From: Clostridiales bacterium
GTDB taxonomy: Bacteria; Bacillota; Clostridia; Oscillospirales; CAG-272
Length of the DNA stretch: 64,000 bases
NCBI GenBank assembly: GCA_012840355.1
Contig: DULN01000006.1
Span: 69,514-133,513 of the forward strand
Direction of reading: 5' to 3'
Shown one piece after another: positions 9,033 through 18,536 of this stretch. Both the position numbers and the translations under genes were made by a program. The notes under the pieces were generated by a model that did not search any database, was not told the origin of the DNA, and saw only the letters and a list, made by a program, of their open reading frames with translations. Numbering within the stretch: position 1 is the stretch's first letter; the number at the start of each line of letters is the position of its first letter.

Positions 9033-11474
9033 CTAAAATGCGGGATATGCGTAAAGAACCTCGCCCGATTTGCTGGCAAGCTCGACCTCATAAGGCTTGC
9101 CTGGGAAAAGGTCGAAGAAGTTGTCGCCTATCGGAGCGTCGCCGTCAAGGTCTATGCAAACTCCCATAACGAACTTGTCGGCTGTGTATATAGCCTTGTT
9201 ACCGACACGTTTGACTTTGATTTCAGCTTTTTTCAGCCCGAGCTGGTTATAGGGCTTGTCAATATACCTGCGGCGCGCGAGCGGCTCGCCTTTAGCTTTA
9301 AGCTCGGCATAGGGTATCCAGCCCTCGTCAGGTACTTTAAACGTGGCAAGCTTTATCGATGCGTTGGGGGCGAGTTTTACCTCGGTTTTATACGTCTCAT
9401 ACTTGCCGTCTGGCGTGAATGCGCCGTACTCGAGTGTGGCGGGCTGTTCTACAAGGCGGTCGTTTATGCCGTATACCGAAAAGCTGCCGTCCTCCTCGCG
9501 CACGATGTCGACTGCGACCGGCGCGAACGCCCGCTTTACGGGGCAGAACGACGGCGTGCGGTTGCGCAGGTAGTCGACAATCGTCCAGCTTCTCGTCGCG
9601 GGCCAGCAGTCGTTATACATCCAGAAAATAGCCGACGACGAGCTGAACATGCGGCGGCGGAAATTGAGGATATATTCTGTCAGCGCCTCTCCCTGCAAGA
9701 ACCCGCCGAAATAGACGTAGTCGCGCACGCTCATTCCCTCGGTTGTCATGCCGAGCTTTTCTTCGAGCAATAGGTCGGGCGAGCAGTTGTCCCCATGCGC
9801 AATTGAGTTGTCATGCAGCTCCCAGTCAAAACTGTGGAGATAATCCTGCCCTTCGGTAAAGCATGCCATCATATTGGGCAGGCTTGTCGGGCCGAGCAAA
9901 CCTCCTTCGTTGGGGAAGCGGCAGACAAATGTGCGGTATTTGAAATAGTCGCGGTCGCCAAACCCGATTTGCCACGGATGCTGATCGCCTACGGTGTCAT
10001 TGTTCTCATGGCTGCCGTCGAAAGAATAGGGGCTCGACGGCTGATAGTAGCGGGTTTCGCCTTCGTCGTGAAGGATTTTCGGTATAAGATAGTGGTAAAG
10101 CACCGCGTCGGGATAATGTTTTCCGCTATAATTGGCGTCGAGCCACGCGATCTCATTGTTACCGGCATATATGACAAGCGAAGCAAAGCGCGAGAGCCGG
10201 CGGACGGTATAGGTGACTTCAGCCGCGTAGTTTCTATAAAACTCGTCGTCGTAGGCGGGATAGCAGGCGCACGCGCCGATAAAGTCCTGCCACACCATGA
10301 TGCCGTGTTCGTCGCAGAGCTCATAAAAGTCGTCGGTCTCGTATATCCCGCCGCCCCAAACGCGCAGCATGTTGAAATTGGCTTCGATGGCGCGCGCTAT
10401 AAGCACCTCGTAAACGCCGCGAGTGAGCTTTGAGAAGATAATATCGGCGGGAATCATATTCGCGCCTTTGCAGAAAACCTTAATGCCGTTAACAATTACC
10501 GTAAAGTAATTGCCTTTTTCAGGATGTGGCGATTGGTCAACGACAACATGGCGGAACCCGAACTTTTTTGTTTTGACAATATCGTCGCAGCCTTCTTGCG
10601 AAATTGTTACGCGCAAGGTGTAAAGGTTTTGTTCTCCGTATCCGCGCGGATACCAAAGCTTTGGATTTTTTACGCTGATGCTAAGCTCAACCGGCATCTG
10701 GCGTGATTCCGGCATCGTGCCGGATATAGATGCTTCGTCGCCAGTTTCAAGCACCTTTGCAGTTATAGTGTAGGGCAAATTATTCTCCGCCACAGTGAGG
10801 CATTGGCGGATACTCAGCCTGCCTTCGGAATAGTCGTCGGACAGCGTGGCGTAAATGCCGGTTTCGTCGGCGAACACGCCGCCCGTAAGCTCGATATAAC
10901 AGGACTTGTAAATGCCGACGTTGACGAGCCTTGGCGACCAGTCCCACTCAAACGACGACTGCGGCTTGCGCAGCCACATGCGGTGGGTAAGGTGGTTGTT
11001 TGGCTCCCATTCGCCCGCAAGCCCTTCGATCGATTTTTTGCTGGCGTAAAACAGCCCGGATTCGATAACGACGGTTATTGAGTTTTCCCCTTCGTGGACA
11101 TAGCGTGTTATGTCAATCCGGCAGGGCATATAGAAGTTGTTGTGCTGCCCGGCAAACTCGCCGTTTACGTATATGCTCGCGGTAAGGTCCAGCCCTTCAA
11201 AAACAAGCCGAGCGCGCATTTTCGCCTGTTCGGCGGTGAGCGTAAACGTGCGGGTGTAGTTCCAGATCATCTCCTCGATCCAGCGTGCCGCGAGCACGTT
11301 GCGCCCGAATGCGGGGTCTCCGGTAATATGGCGCATCGCCTCTTGTACCGTGCCCGGCACCGTTACGGGATAGTCGGGCAAAAACCTTTGCTCACGCGGC
11401 CAAGTGCTATAGCCGCCGCGCTGCCCGCTTGAGTATTTTAGCCGCCATTCACCGTCAAGTGGTATAATAACCAT
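9033..11474 (-). CDS. GH2 beta-mannosidase
   Basis: Glycoside hydrolase family 2 enzyme predicted to remove beta-mannose from the ends of mannan-derived oligosaccharides. The 813 residues contain the sugar-binding N-terminal domain, an immunoglobulin-like domain and the TIM barrel. Beta-mannosidase markers are SSFEWDWSPRLVNVGIYK and MLRVWGGGIYETDDFY. The predicted acid/base is Glu441 in YAGNNEIAW and the predicted nucleophile is Glu523 in RFPNEGG. There is no signal peptide, so it is cytoplasmic and probably acts on imported oligosaccharides. It has its own promoter and no cotranscribed neighbour. Related GH2 specificities cannot be excluded by sequence reading. Confidence 0.88.
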   Translation of the reverse strand: MVIIPLDGEWRLKYSSGQRGGYSTWPREQRFLPDYPVTVPGTVQEAMRHITGDPAFGRNVLAARWIEEMIWNYTRTFTLTAEQAKMRARLVFEGLDLTASIYVNGEFAGQHNNFYMPCRIDITRYVHEGENSITVVIESGLFYASKKSIEGLAGEWEPNNHLTHRMWLRKPQSSFEWDWSPRLVNVGIYKSCYIELTGGVFADETGIYATLSDDYSEGRLSIRQCLTVAENNLPYTITAKVLETGDEASISGTMPESRQMPVELSISVKNPKLWYPRGYGEQNLYTLRVTISQEGCDDIVKTKKFGFRHVVVDQSPHPEKGNYFTVIVNGIKVFCKGANMIPADIIFSKLTRGVYEVLIARAIEANFNMLRVWGGGIYETDDFYELCDEHGIMVWQDFIGACACYPAYDDEFYRNYAAEVTYTVRRLSRFASLVIYAGNNEIAWLDANYSGKHYPDAVLYHYLIPKILHDEGETRYYQPSSPYSFDGSHENNDTVGDQHPWQIGFGDRDYFKYRTFVCRFPNEGGLLGPTSLPNMMACFTEGQDYLHSFDWELHDNSIAHGDNCSPDLLLEEKLGMTTEGMSVRDYVYFGGFLQGEALTEYILNFRRRMFSSSSAIFWMYNDCWPATRSWTIVDYLRNRTPSFCPVKRAFAPVAVDIVREEDGSFSVYGINDRLVEQPATLEYGAFTPDGKYETYKTEVKLAPNASIKLATFKVPDEGWIPYAELKAKGEPLARRRYIDKPYNQLGLKKAEIKVKRVGNKAIYTADKFVMGVCIDLDGDAPIGDNFFDLFPGKPYEVELASKSGEVLYAYPAF

Positions 11475-11510
11475 AGCATTTAGCCCTCTCTGCTACCATA
11501 AATTACACAT

Positions 11511-11540
11511 ATTATAAACTCGCCTTGCGCAGGTTGTCAA
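11511..11540 (-). promoter_or_regulatory. Sigma-A type promoter of the GH2 gene
   Basis: Read on the minus strand, TTGACA (11535-11540) and TATAAT (11511-11516) are separated by 18 bases, about 40 bases upstream of the start codon. Confidence 0.75.
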
Positions 11541-11564
11541 GCAAACAAGGTATTGCGCCCAAAA

Positions 11565-11592
11565 TAAAAAGCCGCGGCTTTTGCTGCGGCAG
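11565..11592 (-). terminator. Probable terminator of pgsA
   Basis: On the minus strand GCCGC and GCGGC form a short stem followed by TTTTTATTTT, just after the pgsA stop. Confidence 0.6.
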
Positions 11593-11619
11593 GATATGCG
11601 GTATTTTGGGCAATGATTT

Positions 11620-12207
11620 TTATTGCTTTAGAAATTTCTTGTATGCCGTAAAATAAAGCGCGCCTGATATTGCGGTCGAAACGATTATAAGCGCGAGCAT
11701 AATATAGCTTGCCACAAAGCCGGAGCCGGGTGCGATGACAGGCTCAAGGATCATTACGATTACGCCGAGCGTCTGCGTCACGGTTTTAACTTTGCCCGGC
11801 CATGCCGCTGCGATTACCGCTTTTTCGGACGAAGCGGCAGCGATCATGCGCAGCGAGGTGACGGCAAGCTCGCGCATGACAACTACAAATAGCGCCCAGA
11901 CCATCACATGTACAAAAGCGGAACTGTCCGCATAAATGCCGTTTCTGATCAATAGCGCCAGCATCGTGCCGATTATAAGCATTTTGTCGGCTACCGGGTC
12001 GAGAAACTTGCCGAAGTCGGTCACAAGGTTATATTTTCGTGCGATAATCCCGTCGAGCATGTCGGTGGCGGCGGTGACAATGAAAATTGCCGCCGAAATA
12101 ACGCGCGCCCAAAGGTCCGGAATGCAGTTATAGACAATAAAAAACATGCACACGGGCACCATGGCGATCCGGAAAACCGTGAGCCTGTTCGGCAAATTGA
12201 GCTTCAT
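11620..12207 (-). CDS. pgsA: CDP-diacylglycerol-glycerol-3-phosphate 3-phosphatidyltransferase
   Basis: Integral membrane enzyme making phosphatidylglycerol phosphate, the committed step to phosphatidylglycerol. The CDP-alcohol phosphotransferase signature is complete in DMLDGIIARKYNLVTDFGK followed by FLDPVADK, giving the DxxDGxxARx8GxxxDxxxD pattern. Four or more hydrophobic helices follow. ATG 12207 (MKLNLPN) is preferred because GAGG lies 8 bases upstream; ATG 12213 is too close to it. The length of 195 residues is typical. It follows the germination gene on the same strand after about 50 bases, so cotranscription is possible. Confidence 0.92.
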   Translation of the reverse strand: MKLNLPNRLTVFRIAMVPVCMFFIVYNCIPDLWARVISAAIFIVTAATDMLDGIIARKYNLVTDFGKFLDPVADKMLIIGTMLALLIRNGIYADSSAFVHVMVWALFVVVMRELAVTSLRMIAAASSEKAVIAAAWPGKVKTVTQTLGVIVMILEPVIAPGSGFVASYIMLALIIVSTAISGALYFTAYKKFLKQ

Positions 12208-12259
12208 GTCCATTACCTCGCGGCAGTTTTTGATATTATACCACCGCACCGCTTTATTG

Positions 12260-13660
12260 TCAACGCTCGCCGGGCTTGGGCTTTGAAGTGCGGAAAAACA
12301 GCCGAATAAGCGCCTTCCCGTTGAATGGTATGAGCGGGTAAAGGTAGCCGCGCCTGCCGGATATGCCGTTTGTGGTTGCGATCATGGCTACTATTATAAA
12401 AAAGCTTGCGATGTATCCCCAAATCGAAAAAAGCGCTGTAAGGCAGAGCATCAGCATCCGGCAAAACTTGAGCGCATAGCCGAGCTCATAGCTCGACTGC
12501 GTGAAGTTGGCAATCGAAACGAACGCGACGTAAAGGACAACTTCGTCGGTAAAATAGCCGGTGTCAATCGCGTAGTTGCCAAGCAAAAGGCCGCTAATCG
12601 CCGAAAACGAGCCGGCGAGCGTGCTTGGAGTGTTGAGGGAGGCAAGCTTTAGCCCGTCGACTACAAGCTCGGCTAAAATTAGCTGCGCGAAAACCGGCAG
12701 CGACGCGGGCTTGTCGATTTTTATAAAATCCATCCACTCGGGTACGATGTCTTCAAGCCGTAAAAGCATGTACCAAGTGGGTATCAAAAACATCGTCAAA
12801 AGCGAAACTAACAGCCGCACAAGCCGCATGTAGCTTCCCACAAGTATGGGGAAATAATAGTCGCCGGTCTCCTGAAGGAAATCGAAAAACGAAGTCGGCA
12901 AAATCATCGCCGAGGGCGAGGTGTCGCAGAGCACTATAACGCTGCCTTCCTCAAGCATCGCTGCCGCGGCGTCTGGACGCTCGGTATAGCGCACTTTCGG
13001 GAAGGGGTTGTACCATTTTTTTGGCGCGAGCTGCTCGGCAAGGGTTTCGTGCGCCATCGTCAGCGCGTCGACGTTGATCTCGGTGATTTGCCGCTCAAGC
13101 GACTGTACAAACTCAGGGTCAGCCGCGCCGTCAATATAGCAAAGCGCTACGTCTGTGGCGGTAATCCTGCCGACCCTAATAAGCTTTATCGTCAGCCTTG
13201 GGTCGCGGATATGCCTTCGGATAAGCGCGGTGTTTTGAAGGAGGGTTTCGGTAAACCCGTCGCGCGCGCCGCGCAAGACTTTGTCGTGGTCCGGCTCCTC
13301 AATCGAGCGCATCGGATAGCCACGGCTGTCGATTATTGCGGCTTCGTCGATGCCGTCAGCCAAAAGCACCGTCGCCCCGGAAAGCACTGCAAGAGCAAGC
13401 TTGCTGGTTTCGCGCTCATGCTCGACGTCGGCAAATGGGATGTTGTAAATGCAGTCGGCTACGGATGGCCTGTTGCCCATAAGGTGCACCATAATGTTTG
13501 ACAGCACAGCATGGTTAACAAAACCGTCGATATAGTAAAATACAGCCCGGGCGCCGCAACCGAGCATTATTTCTTTTTTAATTATATCAAAGCTTGTGCC
13601 GACACGCAGCGCGTTGTCAAGTTCGGTAATTTTGTTATCAAAGGCTTGTATGGCATTCAT
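12260..13660 (-). CDS. Spore germination protein, SpoVAF/GerA family
   Basis: Membrane protein of the spore inner membrane that takes part in nutrient sensing or ion release at germination. The soluble N-terminal half shows the family block SIEEPDHDKVLRGARDGFTE followed by NTALIRRHIRDPRL. The C-terminal half has about five hydrophobic segments, from LVSLLTMFLIPTWYMLL to IIVAMIATTNGISG. The 466 residues fit SpoVAF and GerA A-subunits. Partner B and C genes are not nearby, which favours the SpoVAF-like type over a complete gerABC receptor. Its presence is the main evidence that the organism forms endospores. The start is taken at 13660. Confidence 0.88.
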   Translation of the reverse strand: MNAIQAFDNKITELDNALRVGTSFDIIKKEIMLGCGARAVFYYIDGFVNHAVLSNIMVHLMGNRPSVADCIYNIPFADVEHERETSKLALAVLSGATVLLADGIDEAAIIDSRGYPMRSIEEPDHDKVLRGARDGFTETLLQNTALIRRHIRDPRLTIKLIRVGRITATDVALCYIDGAADPEFVQSLERQITEINVDALTMAHETLAEQLAPKKWYNPFPKVRYTERPDAAAAMLEEGSVIVLCDTSPSAMILPTSFFDFLQETGDYYFPILVGSYMRLVRLLVSLLTMFLIPTWYMLLRLEDIVPEWMDFIKIDKPASLPVFAQLILAELVVDGLKLASLNTPSTLAGSFSAISGLLLGNYAIDTGYFTDEVVLYVAFVSIANFTQSSYELGYALKFCRMLMLCLTALFSIWGYIASFFIIVAMIATTNGISGRRGYLYPLIPFNGKALIRLFFRTSKPKPGER

Positions 13661-13708
13661 ACAGTTATTCTTTGCGGGGGCAATTTTTTTATACGATGAA
13701 AATTATAC

Positions 13709-13737
13709 TTGAAATTTGCCCGTATCGATGTTATACT
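13709..13737 (+). promoter_or_regulatory. Promoter for the sugar isomerase-dehydrogenase pair
   Basis: TTGAAA (13709-13714), 17 bases, TATACT (13732-13737), 38 bases upstream of the start codon at 13776. Confidence 0.65.
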
Positions 13738-13775
13738 AAGCGATGGCAGGAAAAAATTAACCGGAGGTTGCGGTT

Positions 13776-14618
13776 ATGAAGAAGTCCATAAACGCATGGT
13801 CGGTTGCCCATGGAACGGATTTCGAAGAGATGTTCGCAAAGCTTTCCGCCGCCGGATTTGACGGCGTTGAGCTGAACATCGATGGCGACAATTCCTCGCA
13901 CCACTCGCTGACGATGGAAACAACAGATGACGAACTTAAGAAAATTCGCGAGCTGTCCGAAAAATATTCTCTGCCGGTGGTCAGCATTTCGACCTCGCTT
14001 TATGAAGGCGGCGCAAAGCTCGGCTCGCGCGACCCGGCGCGCGTGAAAGCTGGCCAAGACCTGCTCCGAAAACAGCTGCGCTACGCAAAAATGCTTGGCG
14101 CGACCGGAATACTCGTTGTGCCCGGCGGGATCTCGGCAGACTGCTCGATCCGCGAAGCGTATGAAAACTCAATCGCCGCGCTGAAAGCAATGGTTCCCGA
14201 AATCGAAGAAGCGGGCGTTAATGTCGGCGTCGAAAACGTATGGAACGGATTTTTCATGTCGCCGTTTGATATGTGCCGCTTTATAGACGAGCTTGGATGC
14301 AAGTACATAGGCGCATATTACGACGTCGGCAACGTGATTGCGTTCTCGTGGTCGGAATACTGGATTGAGATGCTAGGCGAGCGCATTAAAAACATTCATG
14401 TTAAAGACTACAAACGTAACGGCTATATAAACAACGGCGGAGAGTGGGTCGACCTTCTGAAAGGCGACGTCAACTGGCCGAAAGTTGTTCCTGCCCTTCG
14501 CAAAGCCGGCTTTGACGGATACCTCACTGCAGAGGTAGGTAAAACCAAACGCGACCAGAGCTGGGAAGACTTCTATAAAGAAGTCGCCGACGCGGTAGGT
14601 ACCATTTGCTCTATGTAA
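13776..14618 (+). CDS. Sugar phosphate isomerase/epimerase family TIM-barrel protein
   Basis: Xylose isomerase-like TIM-barrel protein (AP endonuclease 2 superfamily), 280 residues. Visible metal-site strands are GFDGVELNIDG, ILVVPGG, VNVGVENVWNGFFMSPFDM, YIGAYYDVGNVI, IKNIHVKDYK and GYLTAEVG, supplying the Glu, Asp and His ligands expected in such sugar epimerases. ATG 13776 follows GGAGG. It is 35 bases upstream of a Gfo/Idh/MocA dehydrogenase on the same strand, a pairing common in pathways for inositol or unusual keto-sugars. The exact sugar cannot be read from the sequence. Confidence 0.82.
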   Translation: MKKSINAWSVAHGTDFEEMFAKLSAAGFDGVELNIDGDNSSHHSLTMETTDDELKKIRELSEKYSLPVVSISTSLYEGGAKLGSRDPARVKAGQDLLRKQLRYAKMLGATGILVVPGGISADCSIREAYENSIAALKAMVPEIEEAGVNVGVENVWNGFFMSPFDMCRFIDELGCKYIGAYYDVGNVIAFSWSEYWIEMLGERIKNIHVKDYKRNGYINNGGEWVDLLKGDVNWPKVVPALRKAGFDGYLTAEVGKTKRDQSWEDFYKEVADAVGTICSM

Positions 14619-14653
14619 TTTAAATAAAATAATGTAAGAAGAGGTAACCGGAC

Positions 14654-15712
14654 ATGAAAAAGCTAGCGATGATCGGATGCGGCGGTATCGGCGGATACCA
14701 CCTCGGGCATTTCCTTCAGTTTAAGGATATTGAGCTTGCAGGGTTCTGCGATCTTATAATCAGCCGCGCGGAAGAGTTCGTGCGCCGCGCCGGTTCCGGC
14801 AAGGCTTATGTCGACTACCGCAAAATGCTCGACGAAGTGCAGCCGGACATGGTGTTTGTCTGCATCCCGCCTTATGCGCACGGGCAAATCGAGTTTGAGC
14901 TTATCGAGCGCGGCATCCCGTTCTTCGTCGAAAAGCCGATCGCAATCGATGAGGATCTCGCACGCGAGCTCAACAAGCGCGTAACCGAGAAAGGCCTTAT
15001 AACCGCAGTTGGCTTCCAGTGCCGTTATGACAACATCAACGACGCCGCGTTCCAGTTCTTTAAACAGGAGCAGGTCATAGTCGCGCAGGCTTCCCGTGTC
15101 GGCGGCGTGCCGGGCGTCGAATGGTGGCGCAACAAAGCGCAGTCGGGCGGCCAGCTGGTCGAGCAGACGATTCACCAGCTTGACATCCTCCGCTACTTCC
15201 TCGGCGAGCCCGAGTATGTGTACTCGGTAGCGGCGCGCGGTTACATAAGCCAGAAGGAGTGGCCGGGCTACTTCACCGACGACCTTTCGACCACGCTGAT
15301 AGTATTTAAGAATGGCGTTCAGGCTACGATGATGACCGGCTGCTATGCGCTTGAAGGAGCGGCTTGGGACTCTAAGATGACGTTCGGCGGACGCAACGCG
15401 CGCATGGACTATGTGCTTTGCGAAAGGGTAACGGTTTACGGCCTTACGCCCGAGGACGCCGCGCCTGAGGTTGAAGGCCTTGTAATCAAGGGCGACGGCG
15501 CGCTGCGCCGCAGCGACAGCGAAAAGGGCATTACTACAAGGTCGAATGTGGACTTCGGCTTGATTTGCGACCGCACCTTCATCGACGCCGTACTGACCGG
15601 CGACGGCTCGAAGATCCGCTCGCCGTACGGCGACGCGTACAAGACCGTAATGTTCGCTCTGGCCTGCAACAAGTCGATGGCTACCGGCCAGCCTGTGAAG
15701 ATTGAGTACTAA
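14654..15712 (+). CDS. Gfo/Idh/MocA family oxidoreductase
   Basis: NAD(P)-dependent sugar or cyclitol dehydrogenase of 352 residues. The Rossmann glycine motif is MIGCGGIGGYHLGHF, and the family EKP motif is in FFVEKPIAID. The C-terminal sheet domain has VEQTIHQLDILRYFLGEPEY, with the conserved catalytic-region His. ATG 14654 follows AGAGGTAACC. It lies directly after the isomerase-like gene, with which it probably processes one sugar by oxidation and epimerisation. A terminator follows. The substrate is unknown. Confidence 0.88.
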   Translation: MKKLAMIGCGGIGGYHLGHFLQFKDIELAGFCDLIISRAEEFVRRAGSGKAYVDYRKMLDEVQPDMVFVCIPPYAHGQIEFELIERGIPFFVEKPIAIDEDLARELNKRVTEKGLITAVGFQCRYDNINDAAFQFFKQEQVIVAQASRVGGVPGVEWWRNKAQSGGQLVEQTIHQLDILRYFLGEPEYVYSVAARGYISQKEWPGYFTDDLSTTLIVFKNGVQATMMTGCYALEGAAWDSKMTFGGRNARMDYVLCERVTVYGLTPEDAAPEVEGLVIKGDGALRRSDSEKGITTRSNVDFGLICDRTFIDAVLTGDGSKIRSPYGDAYKTVMFALACNKSMATGQPVKIEY

Positions 15713-15724
15713 TAAGCCATAACG

Positions 15725-15763
15725 AATTAAGGGGAGCACGCTATGTGTTCCCCTTAATTTTTT
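15725..15763 (+). terminator. Rho-independent terminator
   Basis: A 15-base-pair stem (one G-T pair) from AATTAAGGGGAGCAC and GTGTTCCCCTTAATT runs into T residues. Confidence 0.85.
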
Positions 15764-15825
15764 GAGTTATATTAGTAGTTGAATGTCGATTCTATTTGGG
15801 AGCATGGGCGAGCTATTTACGGGGC

Positions 15826-15857
15826 GTGGGGGGGATTTTTTTCAAAAAGCCCCCCAC
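15826..15857 (-). terminator. Possible hairpin terminator
   Basis: GTGGGGGG pairs with CCCCCCAC, and the loop holds T-rich and A-rich tracts that can extend the stem. It lies 16 bases past the minus-strand dehydrogenase stop but lacks a clear trailing U run. Confidence 0.4.
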
Positions 15858-15873
15858 AGAAAATTTAACAACA

Positions 15874-16989
15874 TTAATCAAAATAAATGGTCTTGCCGGT
15901 TTCGGCGGATTTGTAGATTGACTCGATTATGTCGGACACAACGCAGGCTTCCTCGGGCTTGACAAGCGGAGGCAGGTCGTTGATGACGCTGTAAATCCAC
16001 TGCTTTGCCTCATACTGTTCGGGAGTGAGGTTTTCGCCCTTGAAGTGGTCGCGCGATGTGCTGTTGGGACGGATGTCCTGCGTAAAGAGCGCGCCGTCCT
16101 TTTCGCCGTTGACCCGCACAGTGTCACCGCGCATTTCAATGCCGCCGAGCGTGCCGCAAAGCGTGAGGTGCCCGCCGCTTTCTATATTAAGAAGCCAAGA
16201 GGCTTCGACATAAAGTGCCGCGCCATTTTTAAATTTGACAAAGCCCATCGCCGCGTCCTCGACCTCAAACTCATCGGGGTTAATGATGCCCCACTCGTTC
16301 GAGAACCTCGCGATCTCAGGCAGCTTGCGGAAAGTCACGCCGGTGACCGATGCAACGTCGTAGTTGTTCATCAGATACAGGCAGGCGTCAATCGAATGGG
16401 TGCCTATATCTATCATGGGCCCGCCGCCCTGCTGCTCTTTGTCGAGGAACACGCCCCAAAGCGGCACACCGCGGCGCCTTACCGCGGGAGCTTTGGCATA
16501 GTAAACTTCGCCGATGCCGCCACCAGCGATGAACTTGCGCGCGAACTGATATGCGGTCGTGCTGCGTGTCTGATATCCTATCGTTAGCTTTTTGCCGGTG
16601 CGGCGCGCAGCTTCGACCATTGCGTGCGCCTCGGCTGATGACGCCGCCATCGGCTTTTCGCACATGACGTGCTTGCCGGCTTCAAGCGCGGCTATTGAAA
16701 TTTCGGCATGGGACTTGTTGGGGGTGAGTACATGGACAACTTCGATGTCGGGAATCTTTAATAGGTCGCGATAGTCGGTATAAACCACCGCATCGGGCGT
16801 GCCATAGTCGCGGCGCGCGGCTTCGGCGCGCTCGGGAATGATGTCGCAGAACGCGACCATTTTAACGTTTGGCAGCCTTTTCAGCGCGGGCATATGCTTG
16901 CCGTTCGCGATGCCGCCGCAGCCGATTATGCCCACTTTTATCTCGCGCATGTCTTCGTATTTTGTTTCCGTAATGATTTCGATTGACAT
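15874..16989 (-). CDS. Gfo/Idh/MocA family oxidoreductase
   Basis: Second dehydrogenase of this family in the region, 371 residues from ATG 16989, which follows GGGGACC. A longer in-frame reading to 17055 would run over the promoter and is rejected. The coenzyme motif is VGIIGCGGIANGKHMPALK, the EKP motif is MCEKPMAAS, and the C-terminal domain has GGGPMIDIGTHSIDACLYLM. It is transcribed away from the MATE gene and convergent with the other dehydrogenase, to which it is only distantly similar. The substrate is probably a sugar or sugar derivative. Confidence 0.88.
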   Translation of the reverse strand: MSIEIITETKYEDMREIKVGIIGCGGIANGKHMPALKRLPNVKMVAFCDIIPERAEAARRDYGTPDAVVYTDYRDLLKIPDIEVVHVLTPNKSHAEISIAALEAGKHVMCEKPMAASSAEAHAMVEAARRTGKKLTIGYQTRSTTAYQFARKFIAGGGIGEVYYAKAPAVRRRGVPLWGVFLDKEQQGGGPMIDIGTHSIDACLYLMNNYDVASVTGVTFRKLPEIARFSNEWGIINPDEFEVEDAAMGFVKFKNGAALYVEASWLLNIESGGHLTLCGTLGGIEMRGDTVRVNGEKDGALFTQDIRPNSTSRDHFKGENLTPEQYEAKQWIYSVINDLPPLVKPEEACVVSDIIESIYKSAETGKTIYFD

Positions 16990-17026
16990 ATCCGGTCCCC
17001 TACCCGTTTTAATATGGTGTTGACTA

Positions 17027-17055
17027 TTTTTAGCACACGGAGTATAATAAGTCAA
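17027..17055 (-). promoter_or_regulatory. Promoter of the second Gfo/Idh/MocA gene
   Basis: On the minus strand TTGACT (17050-17055), 17 bases, TAAAAA (17027-17032). Confidence 0.5.
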
Positions 17056-17111
17056 TAGTTTAAGCTATTTTTACTTAAATGTAATCAAGCTGTAAGGAGC
17101 GCTGCCTGGAT

Positions 17112-18536
17112 ATGCAAACGGCTGAAAAGGCAAGAGCCCGGGGCGGCAGTTTTTTTATACGCGACGGAAAGTTTTATGCTGGTCTTGCGGCGTTGGCTTT
17201 GCCCGTCGCCGCGCAAAATATAATTACATACGCGGTGCAGCTAGCCGATAACGTCATGGTCGGATCGCTCGGCGAGACGGCGCTGTCGGGAGTATATCTC
17301 GCCTCGCAAATATCTACATTTTTACATATGTTCACGATGGGCACGGCTGCGGCGATGACCGTGCTCGCCTCCCAATATTGGGGGAAAGGCGACACGAAAA
17401 GTGTCAAAACAATCGTGGGCATCGCGCTGCGCGCTTGCACATTCGTGTCGCTTCTGCTTTGGGCGGCGGTGTTTTTCTTCCCGGCGCAGATCCTCTCGCT
17501 GTTTGGAGGCGAGCCCGCCGTTATCGAGATGGGCGTGCGCTACATCCGCGTGCTCTCGTTTTCATATGTATTTTTCTGCATGACAAACGTACTAATCGCC
17601 TCGATGCGATGCGTTAAGGTGGCGCGCGCCGGACTCTATACCTCATTGGTAGCGTTTGTCACTAACGTGTTTTTAAACTGGGTGCTGATTTTCGGTAAAC
17701 TCGGCTTTCCGGCACTGGGAGTTGTCGGCGCGGCGCTCGCGACGCTAATCTCCCGCATCGCAGAGTTTTGCGTGATTTTGACGTTTGTGCTTAAGGTCGA
17801 CGACCGGCTTAAAATTCGAATACCGGAGCTTTTTGCGCGCGACCGCGACCTAGCGCGCGATTTTTTAAGATACGGCACGCCGGTAATTTTGGGTGATGTG
17901 TTTTGGGGCGTTAACCTTATGGTCCAGGGCGGCATCGTCGGCAGGCTCGGCGAAGCCTCAATTTCGGCGATAAGCATTGCGAACACGGTGTATCAGGTCA
18001 TCTCGGTCGGCATATTCGGCATGCGCGAAGCCTCGGCGGTGACGGTAGGCGCGGCGGTAGGCGCGCTTGGCGACGAGAGTGACACCGAAGGCTACGACAA
18101 CCTCCACCGGCTGGTGCGCACGCTGCAAGTGATTTTCCTAGGGATGGGGATTCTCACCTCTGCCGTATTATTCGTTTTACGCGATTTTATATTAATGCTT
18201 TATCCTAACCTTGACGCCGAGACGCTTGCCGCTGCTAAATCGGTGCTGACCGTCATGTGCGTGTGGGTCGTCGGCACCGCGTACCAGATGTCGACGCTGA
18301 CAGGCATAGTCCGGGCGGGCGGCTCCACGAAGTTTGTGCTAATAAACGACCTTATTTTCGTCTGGTGCGTTGTAATTCCGTCGTCGGCAATAGCGGCATT
18401 TGTGTTCAAAGCACCGGTATGGGTAGTATACGCCTGCCTAAAATGCGATCAAATATTAAAATGCATAGTCGCGGTTGTTAAAGTAAACCGCTGGAACTGG
18501 ATGGTGAAGCTCACGGCGACAAAAGCGAAAGCATGA
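17112..18536 (+). CDS. MATE family efflux transporter
   Basis: Twelve-helix sodium- or proton-coupled multidrug and toxin exporter, 474 residues. MATE signatures include LALPVAAQNIITYAVQLADN, MVGSLGETALSGVYLASQIS and MGTAAAMTVLASQYWGKGD in the first half. The pseudo-repeat YGTPVILGDVFWGVNLMVQG begins the second half. AAGGAG lies 12 bases upstream of ATG 17112. The stop overlaps the start of the radical SAM gene by four bases (ATGA), so the two are translationally coupled although their functions look unrelated. Confidence 0.92.
   Translation: MQTAEKARARGGSFFIRDGKFYAGLAALALPVAAQNIITYAVQLADNVMVGSLGETALSGVYLASQISTFLHMFTMGTAAAMTVLASQYWGKGDTKSVKTIVGIALRACTFVSLLLWAAVFFFPAQILSLFGGEPAVIEMGVRYIRVLSFSYVFFCMTNVLIASMRCVKVARAGLYTSLVAFVTNVFLNWVLIFGKLGFPALGVVGAALATLISRIAEFCVILTFVLKVDDRLKIRIPELFARDRDLARDFLRYGTPVILGDVFWGVNLMVQGGIVGRLGEASISAISIANTVYQVISVGIFGMREASAVTVGAAVGALGDESDTEGYDNLHRLVRTLQVIFLGMGILTSAVLFVLRDFILMLYPNLDAETLAAAKSVLTVMCVWVVGTAYQMSTLTGIVRAGGSTKFVLINDLIFVWCVVIPSSAIAAFVFKAPVWVVYACLKCDQILKCIVAVVKVNRWNWMVKLTATKAKA

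Noticed and set aside
8949..9773. 274-codon plus-strand frame opposite the GH2 gene
   Set aside because: Antisense to a complete beta-mannosidase, and its start lies within the previous gene.
14663..15739. 358-codon minus-strand frame opposite the Gfo/Idh/MocA gene
   Set aside because: Antisense shadow of a well-supported gene; Arg/Asp/Val-rich and without ribosome site or domain.
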